The notes under the pieces were generated by a model, which saw only the letters and a list, made by a program, of their open reading frames with translations, had not been told where the DNA came from and did not search any database. Below, in pieces: positions 22,968 to 33,245 of a stretch of DNA of 64,000 bases. A program made the translations under genes and the position numbers. The DNA is from Candidula unifasciata (Eukaryota; Mollusca; Gastropoda; Stylommatophora; Geomitridae). The stretch's first letter is position 1, and every line of letters begins with the position of its first letter. The stretch is taken from positions 134,501 through 198,500 of the forward strand of contig CAJHNH020001110.1 in assembly GCA_905116865.2 (NCBI GenBank), in the 5' to 3' direction.

Positions 22968-23590
22968 TTCTGTCTTCTTACCACTCACCGGCTGTTAACT
23001 CCGGTGAACAGTTCTGCTAGTTATTCTGTTATGAACTGGATTATACCCACGGCACTCCAGACACATCCATAGGTGATAAGATTAATCCATTCAACATATT
23101 TATCAACGTAGTGTGGTTAATAGTGCTAGTACTATGCTGGTTGACAGGATTTCGTGTACGTCCGGTATGTTTCTCATGCTAGGCTGTGTCAATCTTTATT
23201 ACCAAATATCGTATTCTTAGCACTGATGTGGACACGATACGTTTCAAAATCCTCGGAACAACCTATATCTTTATGGAAGTTCACAATGTTTGCGTGATCT
23301 ATGGGCCGGTTATCTGCAATTATTGCGGAAAGTGCTAGCTAGTCCCTCAGCTCTTTCATTGCCAATCTGGTTGTTCCTCCACCTTTGGACTACAGCCTTG
23401 TTCCAGAACCTGAGTACCGCATGCACATCGGTTTTACAAATCTGACGTATCTGTATGCAGACTTTAGGTTCCTCATATTTCAGGCAGTTGCACTCTGACT
23501 TGGAATAAAGCCTCCAATTAACAGACTCTCACGACATGCTTGTTAGGCAGCTAGTGGGTCAGTTTTTAAATCCCCCACAATGAGGCCCCA
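22968..23590 (-). mobile_element. interspersed repeat R1 split by a roughly 350-bp insertion
   Basis: The 3' end (CACCGGCTGTTAACTCCGG) is at 22968-23018. The rest (CTGGTTGTTCCTCCACC, TTGTTCCAGAACCTGAG, ACATGCTTGTTAGGCAG, CCCACAATGAGGCCCC) resumes at about 23368. The intervening 23020-23367 is unrelated to R1 and was not recognised. Partial repetition of the break point (CTGCTAGTTATTC and CTGGTTGTTCCTC) is consistent with a target duplication, but it is weak. Confidence 0.7.
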
Positions 23591-24329
23591 AAAGCCATAC
23601 CAAAACTAACGAAGACAACAGAGTCAGAAACTAGTGTCAATTAACAAATGTCAATTATCTCACATATCCGACGACGATTGATAATTTGCAACGCTCAACG
23701 TAGTCATGTCGTGACCTAATTTGTATGACATCCCATAATTTCTCGCCTCTCCTCTACGGCAGTATCAAGCAGGCGATTAGCTGACAGCTGGCATAATTAC
23801 TAATCCATTTACCGTAACCACAACTGATCTGTTCTTGTGTGTGGCTTAAATAGACCCCGATCATTCAGAAAATAACCACTTTTGACAGATTCGCATTACG
23901 TCTCAGCGCTGGGACAGTATGACGAAACACGACCCAGTCCCCACACATACGCACGTCGCCCTGACCTGACCGTATATCTGTCATCATTGTTGTTGTTATT
24001 GTTGCTGTTGTTGACACCTTCCCGTCGTTCCAAACGATAGTGTTATTATCTTGTGTTATAGCTAGCAAAAGCCGGATTTAGACATGACGAGGCTCTAAGC
24101 CTCAAATGAGTTGATTCAGTAGCCAAAATATTCCAAACAAAATTTCGTCACGGACCAAAAGTCCGCGCCCCTAGCATAGAATGATTATTAATACAACACA
24201 CCAGGAAATGACTCGCGTCTCTGGAAAATATTACGACATTATGAAACCTCAGAGAAGATAGGCAGGATAACTGCTTTCTTCTACAAAGACTTTTCCTGCA
24301 ATATCCCCCAAAAAAAAAAAAAAATCATT
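23591..24329. other. unannotated intergenic sequence
   Basis: No exon or repeat family was recognised. A minus-strand frame at 23865-24068 has no known domain. Confidence 0.5.
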
Positions 24330-25520
24330 ATCTTTCCCTGGGAAAGACAGAGATGTGTTATGTCATCCCTCCTCTTCAACCTAGTGATTGATTGGATACT
24401 AAATAGCACAGTAGACAAGACATCGAGAGGCAAACACCTCTCATCCAACATTCTTGAGGACCTCGATTTTGCAGATAATATAGCACTCCTATCACACAAA
24501 CATATTCAATAGAAAAGTAACAGACTACACAGCACAGCATAAATGGTGGGACTGAGAATAAATACAAGGAAAACTAAGATCATGACAAATAGTCCAAACC
24601 AACAACCAGTGACCATAAATAACCAAACACTTGAAAATGTAGAACATTTAACATGTCTTGGTATTGTGGTATCCCTGCTGGGAAGGACAGAGGAAGACAT
24701 ACAGTGATGCCCGAACATAGATAGAACTGCTTTTGGAAGGATGAGGCAAATCTGAAAATCCAACAGTTACTGCAGAGGAACGAAACTCCGACTCTACAAG
24801 TGCATCATTTTGCAGGTCTTCATTATAGAGCAGAATCCTGGAGAATGACCAAAAAGGATGCGCACAAGCCATTCACCTTCCACCAAACATGTCTACGTAA
24901 AGTAAAGATCCCTTTTCACGCCTTTAGGCGCATTGGCCATATGGAAAAAGCACCCATATTTTTCAGGCCAATCGGTAGGTAGGTAATGTGTTGAGCATTA
25001 CGCCGGCCGTCTTTACTTCCCCAGGACAAAATCCTGGTATTCATTTTAGGCTAGGTCGCCTGCCATACCATGATAAAAACCCACGCAGCTAGCAGGGGGT
25101 TTCGATCGAGGTACGTAGGAATTACGAGTCGGACTCGCTACGCCCAAGTCACGGCCGCCGCTACATGTCTACGTAGAATTATCAAAATTGTCTGTCCAGA
25201 TACAATCTCAAACACTAAACTACTTCAAGTCACAAACCAAGAAACCCTAGACAGTATAATAACCAAGAGAAGATAGAAATGGCTTGGCCACGCTACGAGA
25301 ATGAATCCTGATAGACCTGCCAAAACAGCTCTCGTATGGACACCAGGGGTAAAGAGAGAGAAGGGGGCGCCCAAAAACCACATGGAGACGAACGAGGAAA
25401 GTGAACTGAGTGCGGCAACTGTGACGTGAAAAAAAAAAATGCACTGAAGATTGCACAGGACAGGAAAGCAGGGAAAGTCCTCTCTGAAGCCGCATGTGCC
25501 ACTAGGCACAAAGAGAACTG
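24330..25520 (+). mobile_element. decayed LINE reverse-transcriptase region, split by a SINE
   Basis: The plus strand reads, with several stops, LEDLDFADNIALLSHKH (the FADD catalytic box, here altered to FADN), GLRINTRKTKIMT, LGIVVSLLGRTEEDIQ, then after the SINE RRIIKIVCPDTISNTKLLQ, KWLGHATRMNPDRPAKTAL and GVKREKGAPK. The domain order is that of a non-LTR RT thumb and connection region. The altered catalytic box and stops make it non-functional. The SINE at 24900-25162 interrupts it within the CLRR codons. Confidence 0.88.
24900..25162 (-). mobile_element. SINE-B inserted in a LINE, with 13-bp target duplication
   Basis: A perfect direct repeat ACATGTCTACGTA flanks the element (24887-24899 and 25163-25175). 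Between them lies SINE-B with GGCGCATTGGCCATATGG, CGGCCGTCTTTACTTCC and GGCTAGGTCGCC, and a tRNA-like head at the right with TCGATCGAGG in the B-box region. Removing it rejoins the LINE coding sequence. Confidence 0.93.
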
Positions 25521-25704
25521 ATGGTGAACAAGCAATGATTCGCAGCCCACTTGACAGTTATCTAAGAACCAGAATAATCCCGCGGACCGCCAGCTGAATA
25601 GCTGTGCCCTCAGCCATAAAGGCTTTTAAGTCACTACCGTTAAAAAATAATTTACCAGCTAATAATCCCAGAAAACATGCGTTTGCAAAATAACAGTAAT
25701 TATA
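25521..25704. other. short unannotated spacer
   Basis: Nothing was recognised between the LINE remnant and the next SINE. Confidence 0.4.
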
Positions 25705-25935
25705 GGTTAGTTGCGTATCCTTTACAGGACGTTGCAGAACCAACCCCATCAGCTCCTTGCTGTTGTGTGGTTTCACTAGGCATTTACGTCCAGTAGTTTG
25801 CCATTGCTTTCTGGACGGTCAGCTCCCTGATACCACTGTCAAAACCAACGCAAGGCGTATGGCCCGCAGCTGGGATCGAACCCGGTACCCCGGCATTACG
25901 AAGCATTCGCATCGACTTAGCCACAGAGCCACAGT
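25705..25935 (-). mobile_element. SINE-D, full-length copy
   Basis: It matches 88-305. The minus-strand head is CTCTGTGGCTAAGTCG, then GGGTTCGATCCCAGCTGCGG (B box). The far end carries GTATCCTTTACAGGACGTTG. Confidence 0.87.
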
Positions 25936-26394
25936 AATTATATAATTCCTATAAAAATATATTACAAGAAAATTTTATTTACGATATAGTAAAAGACAAA
26001 TACAGAGCTAGAAATATGATTGTAAAACAAAGGATGTTTTCTGATGGCGACTTGTCAGGTGGTCTATTAACAGTCTTAAGTCAAGCTAGAAGGAGACAGG
26101 TCCCGCCATCTTAATTCAAACTAGTGTGTAATGTTGCGAATGAATACAATCTGGGGACTTGCTCACGTTTTCCGGCCCATCTACACAGTCTGACCTAAGT
26201 CAGAAGGGTGTCACGTTGTACTGCTGTCTTCGAAAAGAGCCAGCTCTATGTGTTCTAAGGTCGTTGGAAGCTGTATTGTCGTGTAGTATAGAACACGCGA
26301 CACCGGCGCTGATGTAATTTGAGGGAAGACAACGTGACACCAATCCGACGTAGAAGAGTCTGAGGAAGAATGAATGAAAGGTCAGGTAGTGTGT
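25936..26394. other. unannotated intergenic sequence
   Basis: No gene was recognised. The segment directly precedes a LINE endonuclease remnant and could be its decayed 5' region. Confidence 0.4.
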
Positions 26395-26930
26395 AGGTGG
26401 GTCAGGAAACGTGAACAGGACACAATCTGTATATTCTCGGGATCAGCGAGTCCAGATGGGCTGGCTGCGGTAAGACGCACTACGAACAAAGATACATAAT
26501 TTATTCAGGAAGATCTGACAACCACCATGCGAAAGGAGTCGTTATCATCAAGGCACCGAAAGTAGAAAGATCACTATTCAGCTGGGAACCAACCAATTAC
26601 AGAACCATAACAGCGTGTCACCAAACCAAATATTTCAAACTAGGACAATGTACCCAGTTTTATTAGAAAGCGCCGCTAAAACTACATTGGTCATGCACTC
26701 AAAATGGGTAAGACAAGACTTCCGCATCAAGCCCTCATATGGACATTGGAAGGGAAAAGAAAACGAGGAAGACCAAGAGAGACCACGTAGAACCATCATC
26801 AGGGAAGGCCCAACCGTGGGCCTAACAAACACCCAAGACCTACAACTGGCGGCAACGAACCGCCAAACATGGAGAACTATGACCTCTGTCCTACGCGCCA
26901 GGCCCAGGAGGAAAGACTAACCAAATAAAG
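26395..26930 (+). mobile_element. internally deleted LINE: endonuclease joined to C-terminus
   Basis: At 26440-26620 the plus strand reads SESRWAGCGKTHYE, YIIYSGRSDNHHAKGVVII and SLFSWEPTNYRTITAC, typical of the apurinic-type endonuclease domain. At about 26620 it jumps to the C-terminal region (YIGHALKMGKTRLPHQAL, GKRKRGRPRET, NRQTWRTMTSVLRA). The whole RT is missing, about 2 kb by family norm. Confidence 0.82.
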
Positions 26931-27104
26931 AAAAACTGTATGCGTGAAAGAAAAAAAGGAAATTTTTTAAAGTCCCTGCAGACTGTGAGGCCCTAAGATG
27001 TAGCTGACTTAGCTTTGCCTAAATCCAGCACTGCTGAGTAGGCATACGAATCACAGGTCATGGAGATAACGACTAGTTTTACCTCTCCACAGCACAAAGC
27101 CCGT
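26931..27104. other. short unannotated spacer
   Basis: Nothing was recognised. Confidence 0.4.
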
Positions 27105-27241
27105 GCAGTGTTGTAGAGACAACGTGTTGCCCATGAATCATAATCCCTATCTCGACCTGCCTTGTTTACTCCAAAGAAAATGTAATACCATTATAATTGG
27201 AACACAGCACGCTGCAGAAGCTGTCGGAACAGAAGAGCGGT

Positions 27242-27325
<84 letters not shown>

Positions 27326-27450
27326 CACCTGTCGGAGCTTTCCTCCTAGACCAGCTGCCAACCGAGGCTAAGGGCCTGGCCAACCCTGCTATATAACATT
27401 ACGTTTTCAGGTTGCATTTCCTCTTTCTAGGATAAGGCTAGTATCTTCAC
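27105..27450 (+). mobile_element. interspersed repeat R2 with an expanded (CT)n
   Basis: It aligns with 32745-32970: TGTTGCCCATGAATCAT, CCTTGTTTACTC, GCAGAAGCTGTCGGAACAG, TAGACCAGCTGCCAACC and CTGGCCAACCCTGCTATA. A (CT) run of about 80 bp (27242-27321) sits where the other copy has only ACTCTG. Confidence 0.8.
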
Positions 27451-27639
27451 CAAAGCGCTGTTGGGCTGCAGCTGCTCAAACAGGTCGCCGTTGAGAGCTT
27501 TCTTCTCCGCGACAACGTAGAGTAAGACATGCGTAAGGGCCATTTTCACGACGGTGACGAATCTGGCACAAAAGTACCCAGAGATCATTCATTTTCTGAA
27601 CAACTCAGCACACTTGATTTGTCATGTGCGTTCCGGTGC
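27451..27639. other. GC-rich unannotated segment
   Basis: The minus strand has a short open frame (LFEQLQPNSALVKIL) with no recognised homology. I considered and could not support it as the missing last exon of MED15. Confidence 0.35.
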
Positions 27640-27880
27640 CCTGTTCGGGACAGCCACGTGACCCCTGCCCCCTCCTAATTAACATGTCGTGAAAGGCGAC
27701 CAATAAGACTGTTTCGTTCCATTATGGAATGCATACGCCAGTGAGGCTGGGGACCAAGTCTGTATGTGAATAAGCCAGATCTGTAAAACAGATACAAGCT
27801 CTAATTAAAACCCAAGCTCTGAAACAGAACCAACGTGCATGAAAAACCAGAACTTTCCTCTGAAGAAGACAGGCAGAGGA
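27640..27880 (+). mobile_element. interspersed repeat R1, diverged
   Basis: Diagnostic blocks are CCTAATTAACATGTCGTGAAAGG, AATAAGCCAGATCTGTAAAAC, GAAAAACCAGAACTTTCC and a GAAGAAG tail, followed by GAT and GAA simple sequence to about 27980. Confidence 0.8.
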
Positions 27881-27980
27881 ATAGGAGGAGGAAATAATAA
27901 TAATGATGACGACGATCAAGAAGAAGAAGAAGAGGAAGAAGAAAAAAAAAGATGATGATGATGATGATGATAATGATAAT

Positions 27981-28704
27981 GATCAGGGTGGGGGAAAAAA
28001 ACCTCTAAAGATGTAACTGGCATGTTCTTCCCGCCCACTGAACTGCCAGCACTGCAGGAATCCACAGATTAAGGCTACAAACAGAGGGAAGGGCAGTTAA
28101 TTTAATTATTCATTATTTACTTGGTGTGACCGATATCAAAGTTAGGAGAACAACCTTGACAGGTCATTCAAACTGGGCAAGCGGCAATGTCACGTCACGC
28201 TGAAAGTCGCCGCTGGCTAGTTTACCACATGAGTGATTTGCCTCTATTCTCAGCTGCTAAATTTAATACACTTCTACTGCGTAAAAAAGAATGAATAGAA
28301 CTGCGCAATATAAGCGTGACAGGGACACGCGCACAATCACACACACAATACATACATAAATATAAACACATCTCCATCCATCCATCCATCCATATATACA
28401 TAAACACATCCATCCATCCATCCATCCATCCATCCATCCATCCATCCATCCATCCATACATACATATATACATACATACCGGAAGAAAGCCCAAACAAGA
28501 TTTGTTACAGGAAGCTCGTAATTTAAGCTCTACCCCCAAATATAAGACCTGGATAAGATCGTTAGCCAGTCGGACAGAATTTGTTCACCCACCGAAACAC
28601 ACAAAAATCGTAGTTAATAAATAATACTCCTAAACACGATGTAGTCATCTAGATTGCAGCCAGAATAACTAACAAAGTAGGCGGGAGAAATGAACAGATT
28701 TGAA
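27981..28704. other. unannotated sequence with an (ATCC)n microsatellite at 28372-28458
   Basis: The only structure seen is the CATC/ATCC run, with ATACATAC variants to about 28480. No exon was recognised. Confidence 0.6.
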
Positions 28705-28858
28705 GTTAAATCAAGAGGTTGTCCCAGGAGGACATGGACTGATGATATTAAAGAGCTTCTACAACGTCACGGAATGACAATATCCATCGCTGCCCCTCAA
28801 CTAAAGGATCGCACACTGTTCCTCCAAACGGTGCTCAACGGCAAACTTGGAAACTGAT
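28705..28858 (+). mobile_element. LINE 3' end fragment
   Basis: The plus strand reads VKSRGCPRRTWTDDIKELLQ and then DRTLFLQTVLNGKLGN with a stop and a GATGACGATGAC tail. This is a typical non-LTR C-terminus, here in one frame. Confidence 0.87.
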
Positions 28859-29330
28859 GACGATGACATATATACATACTTGAACAAGTACTTATTGTGT
28901 GTACTTAAATACCCCGCTCAACCTCATCTAGTCAAGCGTGGGCGTGGAAGAGAAGACAAATTCACAGCCTTTCTGCCTAATCACCTGCGTATTTTCTTAA
29001 AAAGGAATTACGGTTCGCTATGCAACAAGCTGTCATATATAAGAACTTATATATTTCATCTGTTTCAGGACTGAAAAGAAAAAAGAAAAACACGCTTCCG
29101 GCATGCCATCATTAATTGCTGACATCATATAATAATCACATCTCTACAATAAACGACCGGAGATGGGCAGATAAAACTGTCTCCTAGACTCATTATTTGT
29201 TTGTTGTTTCTCGTCTGTGTGTGTGTGTTTTTTTTATTCCGCGGGTGTATCCAATTTGTGCTGCACCACTGAAGATGTTAACTTTGAATTAACACGACGG
29301 AAAATTGAATTTGGGATAGAACGTTGGCTG
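28859..29330. other. unannotated intronic or intergenic sequence
   Basis: No exon was recognised. If the last MED15 exon lies to the left, this is inside a MED15 intron. Confidence 0.4.
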
Positions 29331-29331
29331 T

Positions 29332-29335
<4 letters not shown>

Positions 29336-29369
<34 letters not shown>

Positions 29370-29870
29370 GGGCGCGCGCGCGCACACACACACAGGTAAA
29401 CATATATAGTGTGGATGGGAATACAAACGAGTAATGTGGGAAAGTATATGGGCGGAGCGAGAAGTTGTGATAATAGCAGTAGTGTTAGTAAGTTTAGTAC
29501 TTTTAGTAGTGGTGGTAGGGCTAGTTGTAGCAATAGTAGCAGCAGCAGAAGCCGCAGCAATGGTAGTAGTAGTAACTGTTGTAGTAGTGGTAGTAGGTTT
29601 AGCACCTTTGGTGGTAGTGATAGTTGTTTATAATAATAGCAGCAGCAAAAGCAACAGTATCAGTAGTACTAGTAGTAGTAGGAGCAGCAGTAGATGTAGT
29701 AGAAGCAGCAGTAGCAGTAGTACTAGTAGTAGGAGTAGCAGTAGATGTAGTAGAAGCAGCAGTAGCAGTAGTACTAGTATCAGAAGCAGCAGAACAGTCG
29801 CTGTAGCACCAGCAATAGTTACTGTAGCAGCAGCAGCAGCAGATGCAGTAGAAGCAGCAGTAGTGTAACT
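29336..29870. repeat. (CA)n/(CG)n run and AGT/AGC trinucleotide array
   Basis: A CA run with a GCGCGCG centre lies at 29336-29394. From 29470 to 29865, AGTAGTAGCAGC-type triplets form diverged units. One unit of about 57 bp (AGCAGTAGATGTAGTAGAAG, with AGTAGTACTAGTAGTAGGAG) is repeated two to three times. Confidence 0.9.
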
Positions 29871-29941
29871 CAGATGGTTGTGCTGTCAGTAAGAGGGCTA
29901 AGAGTCAAGAAGCAACAGTTGTAAAGACAGTGCAAACTTAC

Positions 29942-30043
29942 CATATCCTGGGCAGGAAGCTGGGTCACACTGGGGACTGGAGCGTGGGTAAGCTTTGGGC
30001 ACTGTCACAAGAAGTGGCGGGACGCTGGGCAGCAGTGGTTCTT
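29942..30043 (-). CDS. MED15: MED15 exon (PSVPPL ... VTVP region)
   Basis: The minus-strand exon opens after TGTGTTTCAG and closes at GGATATG before GTAAGTTT. It completes the split codon G-AA left by exon 50582-50757 and reads EEPLLPSVPPLLVTVP, then YPRSSP. This matches the animal MED15 segment that follows HLxCKL (human form DLPSVPPLELSVPADYP, recalled). The length of 102 bp keeps phase 1 at its end. The last residues (QCDPASCPGY) diverge from the WIDRQWQY seen in vertebrates. The acceptor is the final unit of a 22-bp tandem array. Confidence rests on reading frame, splice borders and motif order together. Confidence 0.88.
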
Positions 30044-30512
30044 CTGAAACACAAGTTTAACTGAAACAGTCACACAAGTTTACTGGAACAGTCACCCAAG
30101 TTTACTGAAACAGTCACACAAGTTTACTGGAACAGTCACACAAGTTTACTGAAACAGTCACATAAGTTTTTGGAACAGTCACACAAGTTTACTGAAACAG
30201 TCACACAAGTTTACTGAAACAGTCACAAGAGTTTACTGAAAGAGTCACATGAGTTTACTGAAACAGTCACACAAGTTTACTGAAACAGTCACACTAGTTT
30301 ACTGAAACAGTCACACAAGTTTACTGAAACAGTCACACGAGTTTAATGGAACAGTCACACAAGTTTACTGAAACAGTCACACGAGTTTACTGAAACAGTC
30401 ACACGAGTTTACTGGAACAGTCACACAAGTTTACTGAAACAGTCACACAAGTTTACTGGAACAGTCACACAAGTTTACTGAAACAGTCACACAAGTTTAC
30501 TGAAACAGTCAG
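30044..30512 (-). repeat. 22-bp minisatellite of acceptor-like units next to a MED15 exon
   Basis: About 21 copies of a 22-bp unit. On the minus (gene) strand each reads TTTCAGTAAACTTGTGTG plus ACTG. Every unit repeats the TGTTTCAG of the true acceptor at 30044-30050, so the intron end is a ladder of potential 3' splice sites. A 22-bp period changes frame at each step. Confidence 0.93.
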
Positions 30513-30552
30513 AATAGGAGAAGGCGGAATAGGAAAAAGATGTAACTGTAGT

Positions 30553-30660
30553 AGCAGTAGAAGAAGAAGAAGAAGAAGAAGAAGAAGAAGAAGAAGAAGA
30601 AGAAGAAGAAGAAGAAGAAGAAGAAGAAGAAGAAGAAGAAGAAGGAGGGGGAGGGAAGGG
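30553..30660. repeat. (GAA)n microsatellite
   Basis: About 28 GAA units at 30559-30643, then GGAGGGGGAGGG. The open frames of poly-Leu, poly-Ser and poly-Phe on the minus strand are artefacts. Confidence 0.95.
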
Positions 30661-31034
30661 GGAAAAAAGAAGATATTGCAGCTGTAGCAGTAAAAGATAA
30701 TGTGCTGGCTGCATAAACCAATTTTCCTACATTTTATTAAACCCCCCCCCCCCGCCCACCCCCTGAACTTTTGCAAGCCACACCTTTTTTTTTCAACCAA
30801 ATATGGGCAGGCCAACCCTGGGTGGAACCAATACACTTATCAAAGAAGCAGGTACAGAAACAAGGCTCCTTCCGTACGGCCCGTGAAATCAGAAGATTAC
30901 GGCACCGGGCTGTATCTGGCACATGGAACACACCAGTGACTCCCAAACTGCTAGTGCGCTGAGCAAAGTTAATAGGTCTATGATTTCACCATCGACCTTT
31001 GGGGGGAAAAGGGGGGGGGGCGACTTTCATACAT
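30661..31034. other. intron sequence with C- and G-runs
   Basis: A C-run (30742-30754) and a G-run (about 31011-31020) are present. No exon was recognised. Confidence 0.5.
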
Positions 31035-31275
31035 CTCCGGGAGATGACGTAGTCTAGCGGCTAGACACGTCTGTGGACCCGATGGTCGGGGTTCACAATC
31101 GAACGAGACGGACTTTTTGTTTCTCTCTTTAAAAATAACTCTGGCTTCCAGATCGACCTAGATTCAAATGGGTACCAGGGAGTAGTATCGGGAAGTGAAG
31201 GCGGTCGGTGTGATGCTGACTAAATCACCCACCGAGTGCCAACTGGTCTTAACATACAGGTCTAAAGTATTTTAA
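31035..31275 (+). mobile_element. SINE-B, full-length copy
   Basis: The plus-strand head reads GTAGTCTAGCGGCTAGACAC, then GGTCGGGGTTCACAATCG (B-box region). The core GGTACCAGGGAGTAGTATCG, GAAGTGAAGGCGGTCGG and CACCCACCGAGTGCCAACTG follow. The tail ends AACATACAGGTCTAAAG. Confidence 0.85.
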
Positions 31276-31305
31276 TTTTAATTCACCACAAACAAAGGCA
31301 AACCC

Positions 31306-31472
31306 GAGTTCCCGAGAAAGTACAATATTCTAGGGGTGTTATGTGTTGGGGTTAGACTTAGTGGTAGGATTAGTCGTTGTCTGTGAAGCGATCCGACTGA
31401 CACAGTTCCTAACCTTAACCCCAACCCATAACACTCCTAGAATAGTGGACTTTCCGGAAACTCCGGAATTTC
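31306..31472. mobile_element. foldback MITE with about 50-bp inverted arms
   Basis: The left arm (ATATTCTAGGGGTGTTATG, GTTGGGGTTAG) and right arm (CTAACCTTAACCCCAACCC, CATAACACTCCTAGAATA) are reverse complements with few mismatches. Homology continues outward through GAGTTCCCGAGAAAGT and the complement of ACTTTCCGGAAACTC. The loop is about 50 bp. No coding sequence is present and no clear target duplication was found. Confidence 0.82.
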
Positions 31473-32036
31473 GCGTATTTGGGGTCTAGCCCTATATGCC
31501 CAATACGACCATGGAAAGGGGCCGTTTACTTTTAATACAGATGAACTCTTGAATCTGTGTTTAATATGACTATTGAAACTTACAGGGGAACATGGCGAGC
31601 TTCGAACACAAGAGGTCTCAACATTTTTGGGAATCGCTGGACTAGAGCATTCACACCAGGGCTGCCGAAGTTTGTACTTTAGTACACATTTGGTACCATC
31701 TGACCTTTGCCGAGAAAAACTACTTTTCGTATACCATGCCGGTGTTTTGATACAGTTCAGAGATTGTGCTTCAACGCTTTAAAAGCTGTATTAGGGATCC
31801 ATAAAGAAGGACCCGACGCACTCTTAATTTCCCAGCCTAGCTAAAGAAAGACACTGCATAGCGTCTCTACGCTTAAAATTATTAAGAATAAAAATCGCAC
31901 TCTGGAGACCGAAAAAAATTATATCAAAGTTATTGCTTCAGGACACTAATTGCAGCCGCTGGAAGCCGCCATAACAGCTTTGTAACACACTGAGCGATGA
32001 AAGAATGGTACAGCAATGACGTAATAGGTAAAGAAT
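31473..32036. other. intron sequence, nothing recognised
   Basis: No exon or known repeat was seen. Confidence 0.45.
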
Positions 32037-32038
32037 TT

Positions 32039-32160
<122 letters not shown>

Positions 32161-32744
32161 TGAAGATGTTTTCATTGTTTTTAAACTGAAAATTAAAATT
32201 GGGTACCTCTTGGAACCTTTAAAAAAAATATTTTTTAAATCGGTCCTGTTCCCAAAAGATGTTGGCACCCCTGGTCCGGATACGACCAAGCCCCGCCTTC
32301 TGGCTCAAAAAACGACAGCCAGATCTGGCGACCAGCTGTGTACACAAACCCTAACCTTTAAGGTCTCATTCTTACCCGATCACATCAGGTAGATATACCT
32401 GCAGCACATATACCCGGAAGCAGGGCCAGGTACCGCTGAAACAGTAATGTTGAGTAGTCTATGCTGAATCCGTCTGCCCAACAGGCAAAATGCTGCGGGT
32501 TTTTTCCCCTCCGGAGACAAGCTCGTGTATTCACAGCTTCGTTCGTAGACGCCTCAACATGGGAGATCAAAATAGACATCTAATTTACAGATTAGCCTTT
32601 ATAAACGGAGGTTCGCCCCGCAAGCCGGCGGGAGTTCATCGAGGTCCACAGGGGTTTCGCCAGACGCTATTTGGGTTAGCTGGTCTAGGAGGGATACTGT
32701 CCTACTTGGAGGCATGGAAATGAAGCTGCTTTTATCATAAATCC
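32161..32744. other. intron sequence, nothing recognised
   Basis: No exon was recognised on either strand. The plus-strand frame at 32490-32723 has no known domain. Confidence 0.45.
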
Positions 32745-32985
32745 CGGGCTAGACTGTAAAGACTATGTGTTGCCTGTGCATCATGATCTCTGGCTCAGCC
32801 TGTCTTGTTTACTCAAAAGGAAAGGTAATACCAATAAGTTTGGAACATAAGTTGCAGAAGCTGCTGGGCCAGAAGAGAAGTACTCTGTCAACATGTCGGA
32901 GACTCCCGTGTAGACCAGCTACCAGCCACGGCTAGCGGTCTGGCCCTGCTATAACAAGAATGTTGTATGTCTTCCTATGATAAGG
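32745..32985 (+). mobile_element. interspersed repeat R2, second copy
   Basis: It matches 27105-27400: TGTGTTGCCTGTGCATCAT, CTTGTTTACTCAAAAGG, GCAGAAGCTGCTGGGCCAG, TGTCGGAGACTCC, TAGACCAGCTACCAGCC and CTGGCCCTGCTATAAC. A short further match (CTAGGATAAG) at 33272 suggests the SINE-C copy at 32990 lies inside R2. Confidence 0.75.
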
Positions 32986-32989
32986 AGGG

Positions 32990-33245
32990 GGTCGCGTTAG
33001 CGCAGTCGATAGGAGACTCGATTTCAAATCTAGTGGCGACTCGCTGCAGCCCACGGCCGGTGTTCGAAACCGAGCGGTTCTCCGAGTTTACCGAGCCTCT
33101 CGAGTTAACACTATGGGGTAAATGGAGGAACGTCGCTGTAGCTACAGAGTTGCGTGCGGACGGCAACACAGTTTCTTATCAGCTGTCTGTACTGGTTACA
33201 GAGCACTTATTGCTTATAACCGTGTGCAATGACTCTGGTTCACAT
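32990..33245 (+). mobile_element. SINE-C, full-length copy
   Basis: The tRNA-like head is GTCGCGTTAGCGCAGTCGAT at 32990-33010 and CGGTGTTCGAAACC (B box) at about 33059. Blocks TTGCGTGCGGACGGCAAC, TTTCTTATCAGCTGTCTGTA and GTGTGCAATGAC are shared with 22085-22362. Confidence 0.87.

Noticed and set aside
25860..25935. Possible tRNA gene (A- and B-box-like sequence)
   Set aside because: The same tRNA-like sequence recurs at 240-300 and 35590-35650 attached to the same SINE body, and it does not fold as a clean cloverleaf by eye.
27451..27640. Candidate final exon of MED15 on the minus strand (LFEQLQPNSALVKIL)
   Set aside because: It lacks the expected FLxSV and LLxTW motifs, and no convincing acceptor in phase 1 was found.
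32990..33075. Possible tRNA gene with CGGTGTTCGAAACC
   Set aside because: It is the head of SINE-C, also present at 22290-22362.
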